This document shows positions 1 to 7,096 of a DNA stretch of 16,903 nucleotides, piece after piece (the stretch's first letter is position 1; each line of letters opens with the position of its first letter). The notes beneath the pieces are model-generated. The model saw only the letters and a program-made list of their open reading frames with translations, was not told the origin of the DNA and did no database searches. Position numbers and translations under genes: made by a program. Source of the stretch: an uncultured Methylococcaceae bacterium (GTDB lineage: Bacteria > Pseudomonadota > Gammaproteobacteria > Methylococcales > Methylomonadaceae); NCBI GenBank assembly GCA_903939355.1, contig CAJAHC010000504.1:1-16903 (forward strand), given 5' to 3'.

Positions 1-1
1 A

Positions 2-292
2 GAGCGTAATCCTGATATGGAATGCCTAGTTCAAAGCGTTCATAACGGTGCGTTATCTGATGAAAACTGGCCGGCGCTGTTTAGCCGCCGTCACGTTAAA
101 TCGGAACAACTTGATCCGAATCAATTATCTTTGATATGGCAAGGTAGTATTGAAGATGAGTTTGCACAAGCCTCTGTTATTGGCACAGCAGCTGTTGCTC
201 TTAAATTATTGGGAAAAGCCAATACGCAAGAGGAAGCCCATCAAATGGCAACTAATTACTGGCTAAATAGAGACAAGAAAAAATATACTTAA
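2..292 (+). CDS. TrpD2/YbiB-like glycosyl transferase family protein, C-terminal end (5' truncated by window edge)
   Basis: This frame is open to the left edge of the window (residues ERNPD precede the first visible Met at base 17), so only the last 97 or so residues are present and the true start lies outside. The tail SVIGTAAVALKLLG, followed by an EEAHQMATNYWLNR helix, resembles the C-terminus of the anthranilate phosphoribosyltransferase-like proteins TrpD2/YbiB. There the GTAA-AL-LLG helix is followed by an A-x3-A-x2-YW-x-R ending. TrpD2 proteins share the TrpD fold and bind nucleic acid in E. coli, but their reaction is not settled. The gene converges on the PilZ gene with a 32-nt gap. 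The family assignment rests on a short C-terminal segment and is moderate; the reading frame itself is solid. Confidence 0.6.
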   Translation, partial: ERNPDMECLVQSVHNGALSDENWPALFSRRHVKSEQLDPNQLSLIWQGSIEDEFAQASVIGTAAVALKLLGKANTQEEAHQMATNYWLNRDKKKYT

Positions 293-324
293 AGCAAGGT
301 TTGCCAAACACCCCCGAAAATTCG

Positions 325-939
325 TTAGGTTACAAATCTTGGCACTTTTAGCGTGTTTTTTTCTAGATTAACATACTGTAAGCCAATCAATGTCTCTTCC
401 TTAGAGTCAGCATCAACCCATATCACTTTAATTTCACCCTCTAACTCAATTTGCTTAAATTCAAAACGGGTAATTGTGCCTTCTTCAACAACTATAGGTT
501 CAGTAATTTGAATCATTAAACCTTCCAGGGATACATTGACCGTAGTAAATTCAATATAAAGACCCTTTAATAAAATCTTTCCGACATAACTCATATTTTT
601 TCTATAGGCTTTTCTTCTGTTTAATCTCTCATCGATATCAAAAGCCATGTTTCTAAATTCCAGAGCAAGTAAAATATGATCTCCTTCCATATCAGCCCTT
701 ACTATCTGTACTTCACCCGCCAAACGCATTTCAGGAAGATAAATATCAATCATTGTTGAGACCAGCAAATGATTGAAAATATATTTGATATCAACATCAT
801 CTCTGTTGGAATTTAATTGAACAAGCAAACCATTTATAGAGATATTTTTAACACTCACATTATGTTCTTCTTCACCCATATAAATAATAGCGCGTGAGGG
901 CAAGTTATTTCGCCTGGGCCTATCTAATGCACTAGACAT
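325..939 (-). CDS. Tandem PilZ-domain protein (putative c-di-GMP effector)
   Basis: The protein has 204 residues from the chosen start. An in-frame ATG 19 codons upstream (base 996) exists, but the start at 939 is preceded by a near-perfect Shine-Dalgarno (GGGAGGT, 4 nt before ATG). Two PilZ-like modules are visible. The first (about residues 6-100) has an Arg-rich RPRRNN start and N32-I-S-I-N-G37. The second (about 105-195) has R109-K-A-Y-R113, matching RxxxR, and N135-V-S-L-E-G140, matching N-x-S-x-x-G. These are the two signatures that contact cyclic di-GMP in PilZ domains. The first module lacks a clean RxxxR, so only the second looks fully equipped. There is no signal peptide or membrane segment, so it is likely cytosolic. 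It lies 76 nt downstream of coaX and may be co-transcribed with birA-coaX. The output partner is unknown. Confidence 0.75.
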   Translation of the reverse strand: MSSALDRPRRNNLPSRAIIYMGEEEHNVSVKNISINGLLVQLNSNRDDVDIKYIFNHLLVSTMIDIYLPEMRLAGEVQIVRADMEGDHILLALEFRNMAFDIDERLNRRKAYRKNMSYVGKILLKGLYIEFTTVNVSLEGLMIQITEPIVVEEGTITRFEFKQIELEGEIKVIWVDADSKEETLIGLQYVNLEKNTLKVPRFVT

Positions 940-943
940 GATT

Positions 944-950
944 ACCTCCC
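944..950 (-). promoter_or_regulatory. Shine-Dalgarno that sets the PilZ gene start
   Basis: On the minus strand the bases read GGGAGGT, then AATC, then ATG. This is a near-perfect anti-16S complement at normal spacing. No comparable purine run precedes the in-frame ATG at 996, so the shorter protein starting at 939 is preferred. Confidence 0.7.
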
Positions 951-1015
951 GGTTAATGGTTGAACATATGTTTAAAAATGATGGCAGTCTTCTCATCTTA
1001 CATTAGAAAAACCTA

Positions 1016-1747
1016 CTATCTTTGACCTTCAAGAACAACAACCAAACCACGCAGTACTAACTCATTATCGATAATTAACTTATTTTTTAGTTGTGCAGCA
1101 ACAATTTCAGCATCGCCACCCGTTAAAATTAATTGACCGACATTAGGCTGTTTGCTTAAAACATGTTCAATTAAACCCACAGCAGCAAACAAAGTGCCAC
1201 TATAAATAGCGGCTTCGGTAAAACTGGCCGGCCCTATTTCATAATCTGTTTCATTGGATGGTAATCGTGCAGTTCCTGTTGACAATGATTTTCTCATCAG
1301 CATTAATCCAGGACTAATGAAACCACCTTGATGCATACCATCAACATCAATTAGATCAATAGTAATAGCCGTACCACAATCTACTATACAAGCAGAAGAC
1401 TGATAAAAATGCCTTACTGCTACTAAAGCCAGCCAGCGATCTACACCCAGTTTTTCCGAACATTGATAGGCATTACAAACACCCAAGGCATCCCCTTGTG
1501 AAGTTGCGTAAAGAATATCAACTTTTGGCCACAATACCACTGCCACCTCAGTTATTAACTCTAACAACGAAGCTGAGCCAACACAGGCTATTGCAAGCTT
1601 TTCAGGCAAGGGTTGAAACTTCCATAGTGCAATAAGCAAATGTCGAGTAATCTCGTCATTAACTAATGCATGACTACTCATTAAATCATCATCTTGCAAA
1701 ATCGCCCATTTGAGCCTTGTATTGCCAATATCAATTAGTAAGTTCAT
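1016..1747 (-). CDS. coaX: Type III pantothenate kinase
   Basis: CoaX carries out the first step of coenzyme A synthesis, ATP-dependent phosphorylation of pantothenate. Unlike type I CoaA it is not inhibited by CoA and needs a monovalent cation. The 243-residue protein is full length for the family. It shows the ASKHA-fold phosphate motif LLIDIGNTRLKWA at residues 3-15, then GVDRW, the DCGTAITID motif near the middle, GGFISPG, and LTGGDA near the C-terminus. Its ATG overlaps the TGA of birA as ATGA (4 nt), so translation is probably coupled. birA-coaX pairs occur in other gammaproteobacteria, for example Pseudomonas. The product is expected in the cytosol. Identity is secure. Confidence 0.95.
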   Translation of the reverse strand: MNLLIDIGNTRLKWAILQDDDLMSSHALVNDEITRHLLIALWKFQPLPEKLAIACVGSASLLELITEVAVVLWPKVDILYATSQGDALGVCNAYQCSEKLGVDRWLALVAVRHFYQSSACIVDCGTAITIDLIDVDGMHQGGFISPGLMLMRKSLSTGTARLPSNETDYEIGPASFTEAAIYSGTLFAAVGLIEHVLSKQPNVGQLILTGGDAEIVAAQLKNKLIIDNELVLRGLVVVLEGQR

Positions 1748-2739
1748 GTTGCTGCATTAAAACTAACTTCACCAGAAGCAAACGCTTGAAGAGTGCCATC
1801 AGGTTTGTTAATTAACAATAGACCATTATCATCAATCCCTTGAATAATGCCCGTAATTTGCTGCTGGCCAATAAATAATGTCGCCAAGATACCTTTTAAG
1901 CAATCATAACTACGCCACTCGTCAACATAAGCCTTAATACCGGCAAATTCAAAGCCATTAACAACAGACAGTATTTCATTTAACACCATCCCCGCCAGCT
2001 TATTTCTGAATAACAACTTTTCTCCACTCATTTCAGTCAAATCAGTCCATGCCTGAGTAATGGTTTGACCTTGTATTTCAGGTAAAAAAAGATTTAATCC
2101 CAAGCCAATAATGACAGCACAAGGACCATCAGCCTCACCTGAAACCTCAATTAATATGCCGCCTAATTTTTTTCCTTGGCAGTAAATATCATTAGGCCAC
2201 TTTAAACCCACCTCATTGAAACCATAAGTCTTTAGCGCTCTGATAACGGCAACGCCAACAGCAAGACTTAAGCCGGCCGTACTGGCAATACCATCTTGTT
2301 GAAATCGCCAAAGTATCGACATATAAATATTACTACCAAAAGGCGAAACCCATTGCCGACCTCGTCTGCCCTTACCTGCGGACTGATGCTCTGCAAAACA
2401 GACCAACCCTGAACATGCATTATCTTGAGAACACTCTGCCAGATAACTATTTGTTGAAGTGAGAGTGTCATGAATTTCCAAAGCTGAAACAAGCGCTTTA
2501 TTATGTTCGCCAAGCATACCTTGAATAGTAAACTCATCGAGTAATTCAAGCCGCTTATCCAGTCGATAACCCTTACCACTCACTGCCGAATGGTAAATAC
2601 CTAAAGCAGACAATCCGCTTAACTGCTTACAAATAGCCGATCGACTGACACACAACAAGTCCGCTAATTCAGGCCCTGAATGAAATTCACCATCAGCTAA
2701 TAGTGTAAGGATTTTTTTTTGTTTGTCAGAAATAAGCAC
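1744..2739 (-). CDS. birA: Bifunctional biotin--[acetyl-CoA-carboxylase] ligase / biotin operon repressor
   Basis: BirA makes biotinyl-5'-AMP and transfers biotin to the carrier lysine of acetyl-CoA carboxylase. Forms with an N-terminal winged helix also repress biotin genes. The 331-residue protein has all three parts. The DNA-binding helix-turn-helix lies at about residues 8-58 (ELADLLCVSRSAICKQLSGL). The catalytic domain contains the adenylate-binding loop GKGRRGRQW (122-130) and KWPNDIY (180-186). A small SH3-like C-terminal domain follows from about residue 280. The start codon is GTG, preceded only by a weak purine run (AAAAGA), so initiation may be inefficient. The wHTH implies a repressor role, but I see no BirA operator in this window. 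First gene of the birA-coaX cluster. Confidence 0.95.
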   Translation of the reverse strand: MLISDKQKKILTLLADGEFHSGPELADLLCVSRSAICKQLSGLSALGIYHSAVSGKGYRLDKRLELLDEFTIQGMLGEHNKALVSALEIHDTLTSTNSYLAECSQDNACSGLVCFAEHQSAGKGRRGRQWVSPFGSNIYMSILWRFQQDGIASTAGLSLAVGVAVIRALKTYGFNEVGLKWPNDIYCQGKKLGGILIEVSGEADGPCAVIIGLGLNLFLPEIQGQTITQAWTDLTEMSGEKLLFRNKLAGMVLNEILSVVNGFEFAGIKAYVDEWRSYDCLKGILATLFIGQQQITGIIQGIDDNGLLLINKPDGTLQAFASGEVSFNAAT

Positions 2740-2981
2740 TGATTTTGTCTTTTATTCAGCAAAAAAGAAGATAGCTAACCCCAATATTAATTAAATTATA
2801 CGTCAAGCTAGCTCATTATTACCTATAATTTGAACTGCTATTGACATAACATATTGAAACCTACACACGTTTGAAGAAAGGTCCGTTATTTGACGACACC
2901 ACTCCTCTATATAAACTTTCCACAACTAAACTGTACCTGTAAAGTTCACAGGATTAAAAAAATCCATATAAGGAAAATAAC

Positions 2982-5396
2982 ATGCCACAGCAAGTCAATT
3001 ACATCCGTTGGTTTAATGAATTAACAATTGATGATATTCCTCTGGTAGGCGGAAAAAATGCTTCTTTGGGTGAAATGTACAGTGAATTATCGTCCCAAGG
3101 CATACAAATACCTAATGGCTTTGCGGTAACCGCTGAAGGTTACCGTTATTTATTGACTCAATCCAATGCTTGGGATGCCCTTCATATAGCACTTGATGAC
3201 CTAAATCCAGAGGACGTTACAGACCTTGCCAGACGTGCGCTTAAAGCACGAGAAATCATCTACGCTGCGCCCTTTCCCGCAGATCTTGAAGGCCAGATAC
3301 TAAAAGCATACGCACAATTGCAGCAACAATACGGCGATGAAATGAGCGTAGCTGTGCGGAGCTCTGCCACCGCCGAAGATTTACCCACTGCCAGCTTTGC
3401 AGGACAGCAGGATACTTTTTTAAACATACGCGGCGAACTGGCGTTACTGGAAGCCTGTAAACGCTGCTTTGCCAGCTTGTTTACTGACCGCGCCATCCAT
3501 TACCGCGTTGATCAAGGCTTTGATCATTTCAAACTGGCCTTATCAATCGGTATCATGAAAATGGTACGCTCAGATCTGGATAGCAGTGGCGTTATGTTTT
3601 CTCTTGATACTGAGTCCGGTTTTAGTGATGTGGTTTTTATAACCGGTGCTTATGGCTTAGGTGAAAATATCGTACAAGGCGCTGTTGATCCGGATGAATT
3701 TTATGTGAACAAACCCACTTTTGCGCAAGGTTATCGTGCCGTATTAAAACGCACCTTGGGCGCAAAAAAAATAAAAATGATCTACAGTGATGGCCGTACC
3801 CGCGAACCGACTCACAATGTCGTTACCTCCGAAGAAGAACGTAACCGCTTTTGTCTTAACGACCAGGATGTTTTAACCCTCGCCGATTATGCTATCAAAA
3901 TTGAAAATCATTACAGTGCCAAAGCAGGACAAGCCAAACCCATGGATATAGAATGGGCAAAAGATGGCCTTGACGGCACGCTTTATATCGTTCAGGCACG
4001 GCCGGAAACGGTTGTATCACAATTAAGCGGCATGCTACTGGAACAATACACCCTAAAAAGTAAAGCTACTCCCATTATTACCGGCCATTCTGTAGGTAGC
4101 AAAATTGCAACAGGTACTGCCCGTATTATTGACAATATCAGCCAATTAAACAGTTTTAAAGCGGGTGATGTATTAATTGCCGATATTACGACACCCGACT
4201 GGGAACCTGTGATGAAAATTGCCTCGGCCATCGTTACTAATCGTGGCGGCCGCACCTGCCATGCCGCCATTATCTCGCGCGAGCTTGGAGTACCTGCTGT
4301 TATTGGCTGCGATAATGCCACAACAACCATTAAAAATAATGCACCTATCACCGTCTCCTGTGCTGAAGGTGATAATGGCAAGGTCTATGAAGGTATTCTC
4401 GATTTTGAAATACAAATCACAGATTTATCAGGCCTGAAAAAACCAAAAACAAAAGTTATGCTAAATCTCGGCAACCCAGAACTAGCCTTTAAAACAAGCT
4501 TCTTACCAAATGACGGTGTCGGTTTGGCGCGTATGGAGTTTATTATTACCGAAACTATCAAAGCGCACCCAATGGCCTTGATACATCCCGAACGTGTAAA
4601 GGATGCCGATGAACTAAAACAGCTTAAGACACTAACACGCCACTACGAAAAGCCCGAAGATTTTTTTATCCAACGCCTGTCAGAAGGTGTGGGCACTATT
4701 GCCGCCGCTTTTTACCCAAAACCTGTCGTCGTGCGGATGTCCGATTTTAAAACCAATGAATACGCTACCTTATTGGGTGGTCGTTGGTTTGAATTTGACG
4801 AAGCTAATCCCATGATTGGTTTTCGCGGGGCTTCCCGATACACCCATCCAGCCTATGCAGAAGGTTTTGCTCTCGAATGCGCGGCTATGAAACGTGTGCG
4901 TAATGAAATGGGGCTTACCAATGTCATTTTAATGATTCCATTTTGCCGACGCGTCCAAGAAGCCAAAAAGGTATTAGACTTCATGGCACAACTGGGCTTA
5001 AAACGTGGCGAAAAGGGACTGGAAATCTACGTGATGTGCGAAATACCCAATAACGTCATCTCGATTGATGCCTTCTCTCAACATTTTGATGGCTTTTCCA
5101 TCGGCTCCAATGATCTTACCCAGCTAACTTTAGGTGTAGACCGTGATTCTGCGATTGTCGCTGAAGACTTTGATGAACGTGACCCCGGCGTTAAAGAAAT
5201 GATCCGCCTTGCCGTTGAAGGTTCAAAACGCAATGGCAAACATTGCGGCTTATGCGGTCAGGCACCGTCAGATTATCCTGAAATGGCTGATTATCTGGTT
5301 GAAATTGGTATCGATTCAATGAGCCTTAATCCTGATACCGTATTACTAACTACGCAACAAATACTCGAAACTGAAAAACGCTTGGGTAGGTCTTAA
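2982..5396 (+). CDS. ppsA: Phosphoenolpyruvate synthase (pyruvate, water dikinase)
   Basis: The enzyme converts ATP, pyruvate and water to PEP, AMP and phosphate, providing PEP for gluconeogenesis. The length of 804 residues is normal for PpsA. The N-terminal ATP/pyruvate-binding domain (about 15-350) begins with LVGGKNASLGEM. The mobile phosphohistidine domain carries GGRTCHAAIISRELGVPA with the catalytic His at residue 427. The C-terminal TIM-barrel domain contains GSNDLTQLTLGVDRD and the active-site CGLCGQ motif (755-760). Translation starts at an ATG preceded by AAGGA. The gene is divergent from birA with a 242-nt gap. The PEP synthase regulator gene (ppsR) that often neighbours ppsA elsewhere is not present in this window. 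Identity is secure. Confidence 0.97.
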   Translation: MPQQVNYIRWFNELTIDDIPLVGGKNASLGEMYSELSSQGIQIPNGFAVTAEGYRYLLTQSNAWDALHIALDDLNPEDVTDLARRALKAREIIYAAPFPADLEGQILKAYAQLQQQYGDEMSVAVRSSATAEDLPTASFAGQQDTFLNIRGELALLEACKRCFASLFTDRAIHYRVDQGFDHFKLALSIGIMKMVRSDLDSSGVMFSLDTESGFSDVVFITGAYGLGENIVQGAVDPDEFYVNKPTFAQGYRAVLKRTLGAKKIKMIYSDGRTREPTHNVVTSEEERNRFCLNDQDVLTLADYAIKIENHYSAKAGQAKPMDIEWAKDGLDGTLYIVQARPETVVSQLSGMLLEQYTLKSKATPIITGHSVGSKIATGTARIIDNISQLNSFKAGDVLIADITTPDWEPVMKIASAIVTNRGGRTCHAAIISRELGVPAVIGCDNATTTIKNNAPITVSCAEGDNGKVYEGILDFEIQITDLSGLKKPKTKVMLNLGNPELAFKTSFLPNDGVGLARMEFIITETIKAHPMALIHPERVKDADELKQLKTLTRHYEKPEDFFIQRLSEGVGTIAAAFYPKPVVVRMSDFKTNEYATLLGGRWFEFDEANPMIGFRGASRYTHPAYAEGFALECAAMKRVRNEMGLTNVILMIPFCRRVQEAKKVLDFMAQLGLKRGEKGLEIYVMCEIPNNVISIDAFSQHFDGFSIGSNDLTQLTLGVDRDSAIVAEDFDERDPGVKEMIRLAVEGSKRNGKHCGLCGQAPSDYPEMADYLVEIGIDSMSLNPDTVLLTTQQILETEKRLGRS

Positions 5397-5484
5397 ATGG
5401 CTTCAAAATAAAATTTTTTCAAGGTTAATGATTTTTATTAGTCATTTTTCACATGGCTCAATCTTTTTAAAAAAGTAATGTTCT

Positions 5485-5513
5485 AAGGGATTTATCTTTC
5501 TGGTAAAACCCTT
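5485..5513 (+). terminator. Imperfect hairpin between ppsA and argH, possible terminator
   Basis: AAGGGATTTATC pairs with GGTAAAACCCTT around a 5-nt loop (TTTCT), giving a 12-bp stem with one mismatch and one G-U. The stem is AU-rich apart from the GGG/CCC block, and no strong U-run follows (TTTAAGAC). It could terminate ppsA transcripts or attenuate read-through into argH. The stem is seen directly; the function is inferred. Confidence 0.35.
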
Positions 5514-5548
5514 TAAGACATTTGCAATCATCTGCTTGCATTTAACTG

Positions 5549-5554
5549 TATAAT
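5549..5554 (+). promoter_or_regulatory. argH: Candidate -10 box for argH
   Basis: A perfect TATAAT lies 34 nt upstream of the argH ATG and would place the transcript start near 5560. No good -35 hexamer is found at 16-18 nt (the best is the region around TTGCAA at 5522, too far at 21 nt). The call therefore rests on the -10 alone. Confidence 0.3.
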
Positions 5555-5588
5555 TTCACTCTGTTACGTTTACTTCTATAAAAAAATC

Positions 5589-6983
5589 ATGGCCACCGTT
5601 AATTCTCAAAAACTTTCCAGCGCCCGCTTTGCAGAAGCAACCGATGCTTTTGTAGAGGTTTTCACTGCTTCTGTCGATTTTGACAAACGCATGGCTCAGC
5701 AAGATATTCAAGGCTCAATTGCTCATGCGACTATGTTAACGCATTGCGGCATTCTTACTGAAACTGAACGTGATGCGATTATTAGTGGATTGCACCAGAT
5801 TAGCGATGAAATCATTAACGGTGAGTTTGTTTGGTCCATCAAGCAAGAAGATGTCCACATGAACATCGAAGCCAGACTCACTGATCTAATCGGCATTGCC
5901 GGTAAAAAACTGCATACAGGTCGCTCACGTAATGATCAGGTGGCTACCGACATTAGGCTCTATTTACGCAGTGAAGTTACACAAATTACTCATCAACTTA
6001 CCCGCTTGCAAAACGCCATTCTGGATTTGGCCGAGCAACATGCCGACACCATCATGCCCGGTTTTACCCATTTACAAGTCGCCCAGCCCATTACCTTTGG
6101 TCATCATTTAATGGCTTGGTTTGAAATGTTAGTGCGTGATCGGGAAAGACTGCAAGATTGCGTTAAACGTATTAATATTATGCCCTTAGGCGCTGCTGCC
6201 TTGGCCGGAACCAGTTACCCCATTGATCGTTATATGACCGCTGACTTGCTGGGCTTTAGTCGACCTTCTGCCAACTCACTGGATTCGGTCAGTGACCGTG
6301 ATTTTGCCATTGAATTTACCGCCGTGGGCAGTATCATCATGATGCACTTGTCGCGTTTTTCAGAAGAATTGATCTTATGGTCCAGCGCCCAGTTTGATTT
6401 TATCGATATGCCCGACGCCTTCTGTACCGGCTCTTCCATTATGCCGCAAAAGAAAAACCCAGATGTCCCTGAACTAGTTAGAGGCAAATCAGGACGCGTA
6501 ACAGGCCATTTAATGTCATTGCTGATGCTAATGAAAAGCCAGCCTTTAGCCTATAACAAAGACAATCAAGAAGATAAAGAACCGCTATTTGATACCGCTG
6601 ACACCTTAATTAATTGCCTGCGGGCTTATGCCGACATGGTACCGCACCTTAGTGCCAAAAAAGCCAATATGTACAATTCCGCTAAACGTGGCTTTGCTAC
6701 CGCAACTGATCTAGCCGATTATCTGGTTCGTAAAGGCATGGCTTTTCGTGATGCCCACGAAGTCGTGGGCTTGGCCGTACGTTTAGGCATTGATAGCCAA
6801 CGTGACTTATCAGAAATATCCTTAGCCGAGCTACAACAATTTTCAGCATTGATTACTGAAGATGTCTTTGGATTTTTAACCCTGGAAGGTTCAGTTGCCG
6901 CCCGAAAACATATCGGCGGCACCGCTCCTGATACTGTTAGAAAGGCCATTCAAACTGCACGTTTGTCCATGTCTGCTTTATAA
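5589..6983 (+). CDS. argH: Argininosuccinate lyase
   Basis: ArgH cleaves argininosuccinate to arginine and fumarate, the last step of arginine synthesis. It is a member of the fumarase/aspartase superfamily and acts as a homotetramer in the cytosol. The 464 residues cover the whole family length. The N-terminus shows [21 protein letters not shown]. The middle has [13 protein letters not shown] and [12 protein letters not shown], which build the active site. The superfamily signature [12 protein letters not shown] lies at 281-292 with the catalytic serine. The start fits the family, but the bases before the ATG (ATAAAAAAATC) contain no recognisable Shine-Dalgarno, which is unusual next to ppsA. 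It is 192 nt downstream of ppsA and probably has its own promoter. Confidence 0.96.
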   Translation: MATVNSQKLSSARFAEATDAFVEVFTASVDFDKRMAQQDIQGSIAHATMLTHCGILTETERDAIISGLHQISDEIINGEFVWSIKQEDVHMNIEARLTDLIGIAGKKLHTGRSRNDQVATDIRLYLRSEVTQITHQLTRLQNAILDLAEQHADTIMPGFTHLQVAQPITFGHHLMAWFEMLVRDRERLQDCVKRINIMPLGAAALAGTSYPIDRYMTADLLGFSRPSANSLDSVSDRDFAIEFTAVGSIIMMHLSRFSEELILWSSAQFDFIDMPDAFCTGSSIMPQKKNPDVPELVRGKSGRVTGHLMSLLMLMKSQPLAYNKDNQEDKEPLFDTADTLINCLRAYADMVPHLSAKKANMYNSAKRGFATATDLADYLVRKGMAFRDAHEVVGLAVRLGIDSQRDLSEISLAELQQFSALITEDVFGFLTLEGSVAARKHIGGTAPDTVRKAIQTARLSMSAL

Positions 6984-7096
6984 AAACAGATAGCGTCTAT
7001 TCTCGATAATGTGCTGGTTTCTCTGTTCTTGTTGTTAAAATAGTGACTGTGTTAACAGTTTTGACATTGCGCTTCATTCGACACTAAAGGAACTCT

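Noticed and set aside
2268..2579. 103-residue minus-strand frame inside birA
   Set aside because: It is an out-of-frame shadow of the well-conserved BirA catalytic domain.
2841..2915. Promoter for ppsA from TTGACA (2841-2846) or TTGACG (2890-2895) with TATAAA (2910-2915)
   Set aside because: Spacings are wrong: no -10 at 16-18 nt after the first -35, and only 14 nt between the second pair.
3992..4415. Antisense frames of 80-129 residues inside ppsA
   Set aside because: They mirror the conserved phosphohistidine domain of PpsA on the other strand; composition and lack of ribosome sites argue against genes.
7046..7059. Palindrome ACTGTGTTAACAGT upstream of the restriction-modification gene as a controller-protein operator
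   Set aside because: The stem is only 5 bp, there is no second copy, and no C-protein gene is present.
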